From Hyalella azteca (lineage: Eukaryota > Arthropoda > Malacostraca > Amphipoda > Hyalellidae), in NCBI RefSeq assembly GCF_000764305.2, contig NW_025944642.1, positions 310,001-374,000 on the forward strand: 64,000 nucleotides of DNA, in the 5' to 3' direction. The notes beneath the pieces are model-generated. The model did no database searches and had not been told where the DNA came from. It saw nothing but the letters and a program-made list of their open reading frames with translations. The position numbers were made by a program, and so were the translations under genes. Below are positions 23,520-35,477 of this stretch, piece after piece (the first letter of the stretch is position 1; every line of letters begins with the position of its first letter).

Positions 23520-23886
23520 TTTTACTGAACAATATAACCTGCTATCATGGGCTCAGAAAATCCATGTCAGAAAGTCCCAGCATAATAATATGTTCAGTTT
23601 TACTGAACAATAACATGCAATCATGGGATCATAAAATCCATGTCAGAAAGTCCTAGCATAATAATATGTTCTGTTTTACTGAACAATATAACCTGCTATC
23701 ATGGGCTCAGAAAATCCATGTCAGAAAGTCCTAGCATAATAATATGTTCTGTTTTACTGAACAATATAACCTGCTATCATGGGCTCAGAAAATCCATGTG
23801 AGAAAGTCCCAGCATAATAATATGTTCAGTTTTACTGAACAATGACCTGCAATCATGGGATCAGAAAATCCATGTGAGAAAGTCGC
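23520..23886. repeat. 78-bp tandem repeat, about 4.7 units
   Basis: Units start at 23520 and 23598 and continue. Each reads TTTTACTGAACAATATAACC, ATCATGGGCTCAGAAAATCC, ATGTCAGAAAGTCCTAGCAT and AATAATATGTTC. Some units lack a few bases around ATAACCTGCTATC. Changes are few. Confidence 0.95.
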
Positions 23887-24582
23887 AGACTAAACACAGG
23901 AATTATAAGTACTGTTTTGTGCTTAGTTATAGGCACGCAGGGCCTCAAGCGCTGCCAGATATTTGCCTGTCAGAATTCGCCTCACGTGCCAGATAATCGA
24001 TGATAGCTCGGGCTCCGGTCTCCTCAGGACCACTACAGCCACTCTGCGGGCCAAGCCTGAATATGAGCGAGGGCTTCAAGCAAACTGTGAGCGTAATGGG
24101 GGAGGCGGAATATATAGAAGCTGCAACACGAAGCTACTTTAATGAGTTGCAGCCAGACTTGAAACTGATATTTGTTTCTTGAAATTCAAATAGAAATAAT
24201 AAGTTTCAAAATCTGCACCATTGAATCATGATGGACTCGAATAAAGCTTTCACTATACTCCACAAAATAAATTCTATTTGTATGAAATTAAGCCAATAGC
24301 TTTACGCTATGAGTAAACTCATTCATATAGTAACGAAGAAACAAATTCGCATGCACAATTTGTCGAGACGCAAGGGACGCTACCCACGCGTTTTACACTT
24401 CGTTGCAGCTGCAGCATTTGTGACATGGCGGGCAGCTTTTGATATGCCATGCAAATTGAGTACAACGGAGAGTTACAATCGAAAACACGCGCCACAAGCC
24501 TTAGGGTGCCCCTGCAACTGCAGCGTTTGAACGACGCCACCTCGTGCCTAGCAGGCTTCAAAAAATGACCCTCACACACTGT
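23887..24582. other. Unique stretch, short frames only
   Basis: GC rises at 24350-24540, where opposing frames (24309-24530 plus, 24319-24579 minus) overlap. Neither has a recognised product. Confidence 0.4.
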
Positions 24583-24736
24583 AAAAAATATAACTCAGTA
24601 CTCATAGCAGTGAGTGACAGAGAGCGCATTTTCTCGTCGACGAAAACGTGAAATCACGGACAGACAGACAGACGGGCGGACGAACTTGGCAAGCACAATA
24701 GCGCCTTTTTTCCATAAATGAGGAAATGCTCTAAAA
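24583..24736 (+). mobile_element. Family D element, copy 3
   Basis: It carries AAAAATATAACTCAGTACTC, then CATAGCAGTGAGTGACAGAG, CATTTTCTCGTCGACGAAAA, a short imperfect GACA/GGAC tract, AAGCACAATAGCGCCTTTTT and a right edge GAAATGCTCTAAAA. The left arm of the central palindrome has decayed (CATAG). Confidence 0.82.
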
Positions 24737-25151
24737 TCATACGGCCTCTTGGCTTTAACACTTCAATATTATTTAAGCTGCTTATTAACTCATGGTACAT
24801 AATTGTTCAACATGATTAAAATCAAATATGATCACATTTTATAGATAACGGCTTGCTAAAACTGCTCGAATTCGAAGAATCGAAAAAATGTGTAATAAGC
24901 ATGGCAACAAAATTCAAGAAGTAAGAAATTTTCCAATAATTTTCAAGCACACTTTATTCGATAACTTGATAATGAAGCATTTTCTAGACTTTCGTCATTC
25001 GTGGAGTAAAATTTAGATTTGGTTTATGCAAATCAGCAAAGTTTCCCGAGCGAGTTAGAAAAAAAGCATGGACCGCATCAGCGGCGAATCTCATTTTGTA
25101 GGATGCCAAACACCTGAATTTTATCTTTACATGAAATAAACTATGATGCAC
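24737..25151. other. Unique AT-rich stretch, nothing recognised
   Basis: No repeat or coding signal seen. Confidence 0.5.
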
Positions 25152-25256
25152 AATCATTTAATTCAGTATAAAATGACAGAAAATCAATCATTTAATTCAG
25201 TATAAAATGACAGAAAATCAATCATTTAATTCAGTATGAAATGACAGAAAATCATA
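25152..25256. repeat. 34-bp tandem repeat, 3 units
   Basis: AATCATTTAATTCAGTATAA plus AATGACAGAAAATC, three near-identical units. Confidence 0.95.
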
Positions 25257-25570
25257 GCACGGAATCGTCAATACCACGAATTTAATAAGTCCCTCTCACA
25301 AATACCGACAGTTTAAATGTTTTGGAAAGAAACTAACGCCAAAAACTTCCATTAAATCCTCGGCTTGTGTAAAATAAATCTTTAACAAGACATTTTAGCC
25401 TCAGAAAACATCCTGCAAACGGGTCCGAATTTTACACTGCAATATGCTAAGCATTGCAGTTCAACTTAACGCATCACTTCCGATATTCTTTTACGACAAG
25501 CCAAAGTAGGATGAAACAATGTGATTTGACTGCCTGTTGCTATGGTCGTACATGTACATCTCGAATGCAT
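25257..25570. other. Unique stretch, nothing recognised
   Basis: AT-rich with no structure seen. Confidence 0.5.
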
Positions 25571-25795
25571 TTGACTGATACTGTCGTCACTTGAGTGGTA
25601 CAGTCATCACTTGAGTGGTACAGTCATCACTTGAGTGGGACAGTCATCACTTGAGTGGTACAGTCATCACTTGAGTGGTACAGTCATCACTTGAGTGGGA
25701 CAGTCATCACTTGAGTGGTACAGTCATCACTTGAGTGGGACAGTCGTCACTTGACTGATACTGTCGTCTCTTGAGTTGTACAGTCGTCTCTTGAA
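25571..25795. repeat. 20-bp minisatellite, about 11 units
   Basis: CAGTCATCACTTGAGTGGTA repeats with GGTA/GGGA alternation in the middle. Edge units carry GTCGTC and TTGACTGATA, so the most uniform units are central. Confidence 0.96.
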
Positions 25796-25890
25796 AGTCA
25801 CCACTTGACTGACAGTCACCACTTGACTGACAGTCACCACTTGACTGACAGTCACCACTTGACTGACAGTCACCACTTGACTGACAGTCA
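25796..25890. repeat. 18-bp minisatellite derived from the 20-bp array
   Basis: CAGTCACCACTTGACTGA repeats five times, directly after the 20-bp array and clearly related to it (CAGTCATCACTTGAGTGGTA). A 2-bp shorter unit apparently arose at the edge and amplified separately. Confidence 0.93.
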
Positions 25891-27796
25891 AATTCCTGTG
25901 CAAATGACGTTTTTTTTTATTTTACGTCAAAGTTAAACTGATCTCAATTAAAGTGGTTAAACCAAAAAGTGACAATTTATAGAAACATTTTATTGATATT
26001 CATTATGTAAATAAAATTATGATATACATTAAAGGTTACATATTGAAACTTTAAAAGTATTGCGTAATAATCAAAATCTGAATATAAGCGTCGCATATTT
26101 TTTAGAATGTCTTATAACAAGCGACCACCATGCAAATACGCACCGATGTCTATTTTAAATGATCGTGCGCTGTATTAATGTACTTCTGAATAGATGAAAC
26201 TTTTCGGATAATTTCAACAACCATCAGCAATACCAAATACCACCATAATTGAAAATAAAGTCTCATTATAGCCTGATTCTAAAGAATTTTAATGCCAATA
26301 AAATGATAAGAGAATTTACCATACTTCAATGAAACGGTTGATAGGCCAGCTGCATCATTAGTTAGTACTGACGCTCAAGACTACAAATATTATTAATGAA
26401 GTTACACAACTAACTTGGAAAATTCAATTTTATAACCTAAATTGACAAAGAAAAAGTAAAATTGCCCCCATTTTATAGTCATAAGTGGTAGCAGCGGGAT
26501 GTAGCAGGCCAAGCTCTCCGTCTCCTCGAGAGTATCAAGTTTACAACACTTTTTGTGGGATCTCTCGAGACACGCTGCGCTAGTGTCAAGCGAGCGAAAT
26601 TGTGTGCATACTGCTTGAAAAATACTATTTAATGAAATTTTGTAGGTTAATAGCCATTGTAATTGAATGATGTTTTTAGACTTGGATAACAACACATCTG
26701 AATAGCGGTGTTAATACAAAATGAACTCTGGAATAAAGTCTGAATAATGAACAGCTGCGCTATTCATTAGTATTGTGACAGAAGCAACAGCAAGACAACG
26801 TGCGTAGCAGGCAAGAGATCTGCGTGGGAACAGGAGCAGCTATAGCTAATACAGCTGCAGCTAACTAGCCGCAGATGCATCAAGCAGCTCCTTTTCAGGC
26901 CAAACATCTGCGATGTTATAGAATACAAACACAAGAAAGATCGCTATTAAAAAAAAACAAGAAATAAACATAAAGATCGTGTCGGAATTAAAAAATCTCA
27001 ACGTTCCAATTCGTTTTAACAAAATCAATACGCGTCAAGCGACAACAGTGGTTGAAAGAAAGAGTTGGTGCCATATTTTTACGTTTAAAAAACGCTTGAA
27101 AGAGTATAGCGTAGAGTTGAGCTAGTGTTTTCACGTCAAAAATCCTCGCGATAAAAAAAAACATAGCAGAGGGAGGAGAGAAGAAGGAAAGAAGATAGCG
27201 AGGGTCAGGAAACAGTCGGAAACAAACGGCTTTCTCTGAATGCAAAAGTTACTCGCTACACGGAGCGCGCAGGATACGTGAGACGTATTTCTCAGACCGG
27301 GCGTTATGTACGACCAATCTATATGTGCGCACTGCCATCCATCGCAAGTGAAGTCCAGGGCTAAGAAAACCCCGCTACTGCAACATAGACGCCACTATGT
27401 TATTATCCAAAAAATGTATCTTTTGGATTGAGTTTTATCTTTGGAACGCCAAAATTATTTTTTGATACTTTTATTTATTAAGTAAACAAAATGTAATTAT
27501 AATTGATATTATTATTATGAATAAATTAATTGAATTATTTATTGAAAAGCCCAATAGCGTTAAAATATTTAGAAATGCAAATAAAATAAAAATAAAATAT
27601 GTTACGCGCCACTAAGTGGCAAATGTCTCGCGCTGCGTCAGGTGAAAATATAAAAATAATCACAAATTATTACATATATCATAATTCCAAGCACCATAAA
27701 AAAAAGTCACAAAAAATCATCAAATTTATAAATTCCGTTGTCGCGCGCAAAAAAAAATAAAAAAGTAATTCGATGTGTGGGACCAAAGCTACTCGA
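25891..27796. other. Unique AT-rich stretch, nothing recognised
   Basis: Minus-strand frames at 26402-26695 and 26988-27245 show no recognisable domain. 27470-27760 is very AT-rich with long A runs. Confidence 0.5.
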
Positions 27797-27945
27797 TGCG
27801 AGGCACAAAATTGACTCAAAGCATGGCACAAAAGTGACTCAATGCATGGCACAAAAGTGACTCAATGCGTGACACAAAAGTTACTCGATGCGTGACACAA
27901 AAGTGACTTGATGCGTGGCACAAAAGTTACTCGATGGGTGACTAA
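27797..27945. repeat. 23-bp minisatellite, about 6 units
   Basis: GGCACAAAAGTGACTCAATG plus CAT, with GTGA/GTTA and CTCAATG/CTCGATG variants. Confidence 0.92.
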
Positions 27946-29798
27946 CCCGGACACCCCGCGGATAAGTTCTTCTGGTCAAGTCATTAGCAGCCGTCCCTCC
28001 CTCATCATCATCCCCTCCCCGTACCACAACCATCTGAGCAGTTAGAGTGTGCATCTCTGCATGTCTCTGCAAGTACCAAAACACAACAATTTCACACCAA
28101 CTGCGTTCTTTTGTGGTTTCTTCACAACTGCGCATAAGCAAAGCTTGAAGAATCACGAAGGTGGAATTACGAAATCGAGGAGTTACGTCAACTGACACTT
28201 TGGAGGGTCAGTTACCATGTGTCACTAATGTGATAATGTCACGAATGTGTACTTCATTGTTGAAAATGTTTACAATACGGAAGAATCAAAATCTTTTCAA
28301 TTAATATAATTAACTCGATGATACTGAATCATTTTGGAGTTATCTAGTTCAATCTAACTTCATGGAAGTTAGTTCTAGCTGTGGCAGCTGCACGTTCAAT
28401 TTCAAATCATATCACATGTTTTGAGAGTAGAAACAGCAATTTATGAAATAAAATGCGATATAATCTTTCAATATTAAAATTTAGCAAAATTATCATGGAT
28501 AATGATATCTTACAATTGGCCAATCTTTCTTATACTCAGCTCAGAACATGGTATTCCTACGCATTTCTATGCCCGCTTGTAAGGAGTGTAGGATATTTAG
28601 AAGTCAACTACGAATTCGAGGACGTTGTAACAAGCGCAGGAGGCGAAGAATTAATGCAGGGTACCCGCGCGATGCCCTAAGGAAAAAATGGAGAAAACAA
28701 GAATTTTCACAGAGATGCGAGAAGGAAGAAGAATGAAATTAAATGGCATCAGAGGACCGACATGGTCGAGGAAAGCTCAGCCACGAGTCCTCATGGCTTA
28801 AAGCAAAAATTTGACGTGTTTTGACGAATGATGACACTAATTATAAAAACTATTTATTAATCATCCAACAGTAAAAATGACTAAAAATTGCTTAAGGCGT
28901 CCCTAGTACCAAGCAAGAGGTAAAAAATATATTTTTGCCAGCCCAATACAATCAGCACGTAAATGAGTCATGGTTGAACCATGGGGCATGGGTTATGGGG
29001 GCTTGAATACGAGTGATATTGAAAGACCCATGGAAACTTAATGCAAACTGTCACCAACTACAATAAATATGAAGAAAATTGATACAAGATCTTACAAAAC
29101 ACTGAAAACCGAAAGAAAAATCGATTATGCGAAACAAATGAAAAAATTAAATTATTAAAAAAAATTAAAAATTATGGAACAAAAGCGTTTAAAAAAACGG
29201 ACATAAAAGTCTCTTGAAAACATAAAAAAAACACTTGCATTGGACAACACAACTGTCTGCTGAGCGTTGCTGGTGGAGAGGCTCGGCAGGAAATGCCCTG
29301 ATGAAACTATTTGCTGCGTCAGCAACTGAAGTAAAGCTGCCATACCAAGCAAGTCAGGATAAGCTAGAACCGCCATAACATTTCAAAGAAGTCATCTGTG
29401 AGCGTCAACTCTTAAATTAACAGCAACGCACCGAACACTGAGCCAGCAACTCCACGCAGGAAATGACGTAAGGGCAGAGATGACATTAATTCATCAAGTG
29501 AATAAGACTAGATAGAATATAAAATATTCTCAACATTGGATGCCTGCACTCTCTGGATGATTAAATATTATATATTTTTACTTCAAAACTTGTTAATTTT
29601 AAATATAAATGTAAGGACTGAGTGAAGTTATAGAAGAAGAGTACAGTCTGCGGAATGCTAATAAATTTATATACTTCATTTTGGAAGATGGAATTCTGAG
29701 AACCGACATATAGAAGACCTGAATATTGCCGCTCACTGGAGACGAGCGCAGTTAAGACTGAGATATTGTGGGGTAATTATAAAACAACCCAATAACAA
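27946..29798. other. Unique stretch, short frames only
   Basis: Frames at 27881-28198 (minus), 28453-28680 and 28548-28736 (plus) are unsupported by domains or splice signals. The last encodes a basic Arg/Lys-rich stretch, which I consider chance. Confidence 0.4.
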
Positions 29799-29933
29799 GA
29801 TTCACACGCAAAATTCCTGCATTGATCAAGATTCACATGTAAAATTCCTCAACTAATCAAGATTCACAAGTAAAATTCCTCGATTGGTCAAGATTCAAAC
29901 CCGGAATTCCTCGACTGATCAAGATTCACATCG
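29799..29933. repeat. 31-bp tandem repeat, about 4 units
   Basis: AAGATTCACATGTAAAATTC plus CTCAACTAATC, with unit-specific changes (AACCCGGAATT in the third). Confidence 0.9.
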
Positions 29934-31284
29934 TTCTGGATCTTTTACGTGCTGTCGAGACGCCAAGTTTCGTTTCATCCATCAGAAGTGCATTGGCAGA
30001 AAGTTGCCTCTCGAAAAATGCGTGTCGAAAGACTACAGCCTTTCGGTTTACTTTACATGCATGAACGCGTTGCGAGCAAGACGCTGTCGTATATATGCAC
30101 GTACTGGTTACATTCAATTATTACCTAAAAACAAAAGGTTCTATTTTAGTTGAAATATTTCTCACACACAGTTGAACGTGTAGGATTTTTTTTATTCGCA
30201 AACTAATTAAAATATTTTTTCATATGTACTGACGATGAAAATATTTCCCTTTGTAATACCGCCAGGGAGCAGGGTGAAATTCATCGATGTTTCGAACTCA
30301 TCTCAATAATTATACCCGCATACAAACCAAGCCGCCACAGCTTTTAGATCCCTTCTTTTGGAGCTATTCAATGGCTTGCCAAAGAGACCAAATCAATGTT
30401 AAAACGAACTCTGAAAGCTGACAGCTTCTTGAAGTTGAGAGCTTTGAAGACCAGACATCCCATCAAGCGAGCAAAAATTTCTGAACCTCCTACACACTTT
30501 TTTTAAATGATCAATGTAAACAAATGAAATATCATACACCCTAACAGATTTTTTGAGAAATGGCCGATGAGGAAAGCCAAAATCACTGCACGGGCTTAGC
30601 TCAAGAAAAAAAAATTGATCATATTGTCTAAATACTTCAAACTATTTGTACACGTAGCACTGATATGCCTTATTTTGCCGAGCCAACTTGGGTCATACTG
30701 ACCAATACAATTAAGGCTAAAGCATCGCTATATGCACAAGACTTAAACATTGCTACATACACAAGGCTAATGCATCGTAAAAAGCGCATAGCTATTTGGA
30801 AAAAATCTCGCTCGTTTCTCTGCCTGCTTGGCTTGATGGTGCGGAAGGACAATGGAACATCGATTTTCCGGGGCTATACCAAAAGCCCTGCGCCAGACCG
30901 AACACTGTATTAAGCAAACTATTGCATCAAAACATTTATTTATTAGCAAAGAAAAGGACCGGAAAATTAACCATGTTTTAATGAATAATTTGTTGACAAG
31001 TCCATCATATCAAATTTCATGAACGTGGGAAGGATTTCATTATGAATCCTTTCATTATAAATCAAAACTAATTTTGTTTGCATATCAATAAATAAAATTC
31101 TATTTAATTTGTAATTTAGGGAAATGTGTCACTCCAGTGAAAATATACATATTTACATAATACCATCTACAGCGTTGAGAGAACCTTCGCGGATCTTAGA
31201 AAGTTGAAAATTTCAAATTAAATGTGATATATTTTACACCATTACGACTTACGACCGAAAAGAGACACAAGACGATCCGTCAAT
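29934..31284. other. Unique stretch, nothing recognised
   Basis: Overlapping short frames on both strands (29884-30153, 30665-30913 and others) lack recognisable motifs. Confidence 0.45.
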
Positions 31285-31510
31285 TTTTCAGGCATGATGA
31301 GACGATTTTTTGCGAGACGAGACGAATATGATTACAGACGATACGATTTTTTGCAAGAGTGTTTTGACAAACGAGACGAAATTTTTCGCGAAACTTTTAA
31401 CGAGGCGAGATAATTTTTCCACGAGATTTTTCAGGAGACTAGACGATTCTTTGTGAGATGAGATAAATTTTCGTGAGATTTCTCGCGTGACGAGACAATT
31501 TTCCACCAAT
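31285..31510. repeat. Degenerate GAGACGATTTTT-type tandem repeat
   Basis: Variants of GAGACGATTTTTTGCGAGAC recur about every 28-35 bp with many changes. The period is not constant, so this is an old or irregular array. It also gives the minus-strand frame 31288-31581. Confidence 0.65.
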
Positions 31511-32779
31511 GCGATATGAAACCAAAGTAAGATACAAGGCGATGCTGCCAGTCTCGAGCTAATATTGGGTGTGCGAGACAAGTAAATCTCAATAAAAAGG
31601 ACTCGACGAGTTAACTAGACATCGATGACGCCACAAAAAGCCTGATATGCTCATTCTAACTCGAATAAAAGTCCTGAATGAATAATTTTAATCGAGGTTT
31701 TACTGCAGGCATTGGTAAGTTTACACATGCATAGACTATTACAAATGTTTGCCAAACATTAAATTCACGTACCGTAAATTTAATAATATAACAACAAACC
31801 AAAGTGTGTGTTTGTTTTCTTATTATGAAGTTCTGGCTCACTTCAGAAAAGGATAATAGTCATCAACAATGTTTGTTATTTGAACCGGAAACAGCAAGAA
31901 GCGACAAGAGGACCATAATATCGCGCGGAAGAGCCATAATTTTGAGAAGGTATAACTTGTCCACAAGTTTGGCTGGCCATTAAAGATCCATCAGCGCCTA
32001 ACAAGTTCAATCCGTTGGCAGCATATTTCTCGTCAGGCTACAAGCAACAGCAGCGGATTTGGTTTAACGCGAATACTAAAGATAACATAATATATGATAT
32101 ATGATAATAAAATTACATGCTATAATAATAGAAGAAATTCCACAGCCAAAAATACCGTGGTATATGCAAACATAAAAGCGTAAATGCAATAACAGAAATA
32201 TGTACAGCAATAAAAAACGCCTGCAAAACCGAATTTTGAAGTCTGAAAATAGTTTTATTACATAATATACATTAAGGTTCATTCTATTAAACGCTAGTCG
32301 CTAAAATAATTGCTCGTTAGTAGCTAATTACCACGGTCGCAAAATTAATTGCTTGTTAGTAGCTAGTTACCACGGAAGCGTTGCATCAATCTATCCCGGG
32401 TCACCTAGTAACGCGATTACTGCCACCCTCGACCGCCACTAAGTGACACGCAATTAAGTGCCGGCACGCAGACAACGCACGTGGCAGATTCGCGTGGTGC
32501 GAATACTCTGCGATTTTATTGTCTATGCCCATGAAATATACGTTATTTTATTCTGAATAGAAATTAAAAATTCGATTAATGTCTTCTCATGAAAAAATAA
32601 ATGTATAAAAAAGAACTTCTATGAATACAAATTGAAAATTCTATTAGAATCTGCACAAAAAAAATTCCAATAAAGGAAAGCTTGAGAATACGAATTGAAA
32701 AGTCGACTACTATTTTCATTAACCTGGGAATCTAAACCTAAGAACGAAAAATTGTCAGCAATGTGATGTTCACACTAGA
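31511..32779. other. Unique AT-rich stretch with a small duplication
   Basis: GCTCGTTAGTAGCTAATTACCACGG near 32312 is repeated as GCTTGTTAGTAGCTAGTTACCACGG near 32352, a direct repeat of about 40 bp. Nothing coding seen. Confidence 0.5.
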
Positions 32780-32895
32780 CCAGCAACAATTCAATCAGAC
32801 ATTTGACGTGCAATTAACATTGTTTCAATGAAATCAACATAAGATCAATGTTGTTTCAACGTCCTTTGCCTGGCAACTACAAGTCAACGTTGACA
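32780..32895. repeat. GTTTCAACG-type interspersed repeat, copy 1
   Basis: CAGACATTTGACGT is followed by ATTGTTTCAATGAAATCAAC, ATCAATGTTGTTTCAACGTC and CAAGTCAACGTTGAC. It resembles the segment at 56140-56225 and more loosely the 12766-12985 blocks. It is probably a remnant of a non-autonomous element. Confidence 0.55.
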
Positions 32896-34347
32896 CTTAC
32901 CCCGCAACAACTTGAGCTTGGCTGGTGTCTGAGCGGTGAGCGACACTAAGGCAATTCCATAACATCATCAGCGAGGCTCGATAGCTCGCTAACTAGGCCA
33001 TGGCTCCGATAACTTACACTGATAGAAGGCCTGTGAACGCACAATTTACCTCCTTCGTCCTAGCATATTGGTTTTCACGTGATTGGCTTTAGGGAGGGAA
33101 TTAGCATCTTTCACTGCCAGAGACAGTATAGCTCGTCGACTTCAACATGATAGCCAATACACTGAGATGAGATACTGTAGCTGAACAGTGAAATGACCAC
33201 AGCTACAATAATAAAACCCATTGATAACTTCATGTGTAATCGTTGGTTTATTTATTTTCATCGTTCATGGTTGACACGTCTTTTTTAAAAGCTCGTCCAT
33301 TTGATAAATATATAACGAACGAGCGTCGGTCCATGCCGAACACAGTCTTGCAATCAAGCGCTTTCAGGCACCACAGGAAAACATTCATCAATATCCTGTG
33401 AACACAACAACAAATTATAGGCGCCGTGTATGATGACACGAGCATCAATCGCAATGCACAGCAACACAGCGTGTGATATAAACGCCAATTGCAACGAGCT
33501 CTCATTTTGGGCTGACATAAAAAAAGGAAAAGCTATGTCAAATAGGCGATCTGGCGTGTCAAAGGTCACCTCTATATTGCTGTGGGCTCACTCCGAAAGC
33601 CAACTAGGCCCAAGCATCAGCGTTAAATGCGGCTCATGATCGTAATTCCAATCCACCCTTTGTTCGTGTTCCAAAGGAATTCAAACTCCACTTGTATTCC
33701 TTATTTAATGTTTCAAGTTCTAGCCCCAAACTTTCCTGAAAACAAACAAAAAACTAATCAATAAAAATGCTAAAGATAACAAGGTTCCTACGAATGATAA
33801 ATATTTACAACAAAGATCATATGAGCACAGTCTAAGTAAATCTATTCACAATAATATATACACGATAGTCACACTTACAAGACACGTACCTCCGTCACGT
33901 CTCCGCACCAAACAATAACTAGAGCAGCGTTCCTAGAGTGCGGACGTGAACAGTAAGATCGTCTCTAAACCTAAAATTTCAAAAAATGTCTTCAATTAAA
34001 ACCCTAACAATATTCGTAATTACTCCATTTCGTGATTAGATCCACTTCAAAATTGAGGACCACATAACAAAATCGAGCGGGAGTATCAGAAAAAACACTT
34101 AAAATTTTCAGACAACGAATATGCAGGCAAATCCTTAACTCTGGCGTACACAACTCACGCTGGTCATGGCCAAGTCTCTCAGGCCATATAACAACAATGT
34201 TTTAATTTAGAGCGTAGATCCGGGCACTAAGTGCATGAGCAAATGAATTTACGAGGCTTTGTGTTGAGCCAAAAGCAGTGACTTGTAATGTGTGTGCCGC
34301 GTAGTCGGTGAGATAGCGGCCGCCAGTAGCGGTGCTTGACTTTCACC
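32896..34347. other. Unique stretch, nothing recognised
   Basis: Opposing frames at 33248-33639 overlap on both strands and show no domain. Confidence 0.45.
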
Positions 34348-34583
34348 CAGAGAAATGAGTGATACTTTGTCTAAATTGCGATGCACTTAGACAAAGATGC
34401 TTAGATGCTTTTTTGTGGGTTATGCTGCCCAAGTTTGAAAAAGGTCTCATCAGTGATACATCCGCTCATCAGTGTCTCATCAAAAAGGTCTTATCGGTGC
34501 TACGTCCGCTCTATGCTCGTGCTGGGGGTAAGAATGTGAGTCACTATTAGGATTTAGGACAATGTAACTCATTCGTTTTTCTG
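34348..34583. mobile_element. Family B element, copy 2, internally expanded
   Basis: The left end CAGAGAAATGAGTGATACTT is matched on the minus strand at the right by CAGAAAAACGAATGAGTTAC. Both are followed by TTGTC(T/C)(A/T)AAT. The core contains AAAGGTCTCATCAGTGATAC and a partial duplication AAAAGGTCTTATCGGTGCTA, making this copy about 236 bp against 145-190 bp for the others. Confidence 0.75.
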
Positions 34584-34805
34584 ATTGTTGCAATCCCGAC
34601 AAAAGGAGGCAGCAAGGCTCGAACAGTCAAGCACTAGCAACCCTTGGGAAATTAACGCTACAAATTACGCTCAGGCTCTCAAAAATTGAACGCGAGCCTC
34701 CGTATTTCACGGCAATCAGCGATCGCCATTCTTTAAAAATCGGCAAAGGAGAAAGCGGAGCAGAGTTCAGCGAATGAAGCTGACTGTCCACTTGCTATCT
34801 ACATA
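34584..34805. other. Spacer between two family B copies
   Basis: Unique sequence of about 220 bp separating two copies in the same orientation. Confidence 0.6.
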
Positions 34806-34993
34806 CAGAAAAATTAGTGTGGCTTTGTTCAAATAGTGATTCACTTTATTCCCGTACGTATGTTGGGCATCCTGATCCAGTTTGGCCCTGAAAAAGGGCG
34901 TATCAGTGCTACCTTGGCTGCCTTCTCGTGTGCAGGTAAGAAGATTTCAATATTTGAACAATTGAACAATATAGCCCACATATTTTTCTGAGA
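34806..34993. mobile_element. Family B element, copy 3
   Basis: The left end is CAGAAAAATTAGTGTGGCTT then TGTTCAAATAGTGATTC. The right end on the minus strand is CAGAAAAATATGTGGGCTAT with TTGTTCAAATATTGA. The core AAAAAGGGCGTATCAGTGCT is intact. Confidence 0.78.
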
Positions 34994-35331
34994 GCTCGAA
35001 CGCACAACATGAGGGCTTACTTGACTGCATCAATAGAATCATAACGAGCCAAATTATCTTAAGATTCTGACTAGAGCAGATAATATAAATCAGTTTCAAG
35101 GTGAAATGATTAAGGACTTTTCATGAATGAATGAATTGAAAGATATGGATCTTTGAACAGCACAATTTGTTGTTTCATATCCAGTGCTTTGAGATAAGTT
35201 TTGGTCGAACGCCAGCAAATAAGTATTGTCAGGCATAGTCTTATTCTGATATTAAATCAGGAGTAAAATGTTAAGTCTTCTCTCTACCGCAACCACCGAC
35301 ATCACAAACATTCAAGATTCATTTCAAGTCT
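34994..35331. other. Unique stretch, nothing recognised
   Basis: AT-rich with no repeat or frame of note. Confidence 0.5.
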
Positions 35332-35477
35332 ACACTCATAGAAATCAATGGGTAATATAGTCCAAACAATGACAATCTTTCTGCAATAGCATAGAGACAC
35401 CATTTGTGGGGCCAAAATGTGTCCAACACAAATGCATCGCTTTTGGAACAAATCTCACTAGATTCTGTAAGCGCACA
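35332..35477. mobile_element. Family B element, copy 4
   Basis: The left end is ACACTCATAGAAATCAATGG then TAGTCCAAACAATGAC. The right end on the minus strand is ACAGAATCTAGTGAGATTTG then TTCCAAAAGCGATGCA. The minus-strand frame 35345-35620 runs through it and is therefore probably not a gene. Confidence 0.65.

Noticed and set aside
23520..25890. CRISPR array
   Set aside because: The repeats are directly contiguous without variable spacers, no cas genes are present, and the surroundings are eukaryotic.
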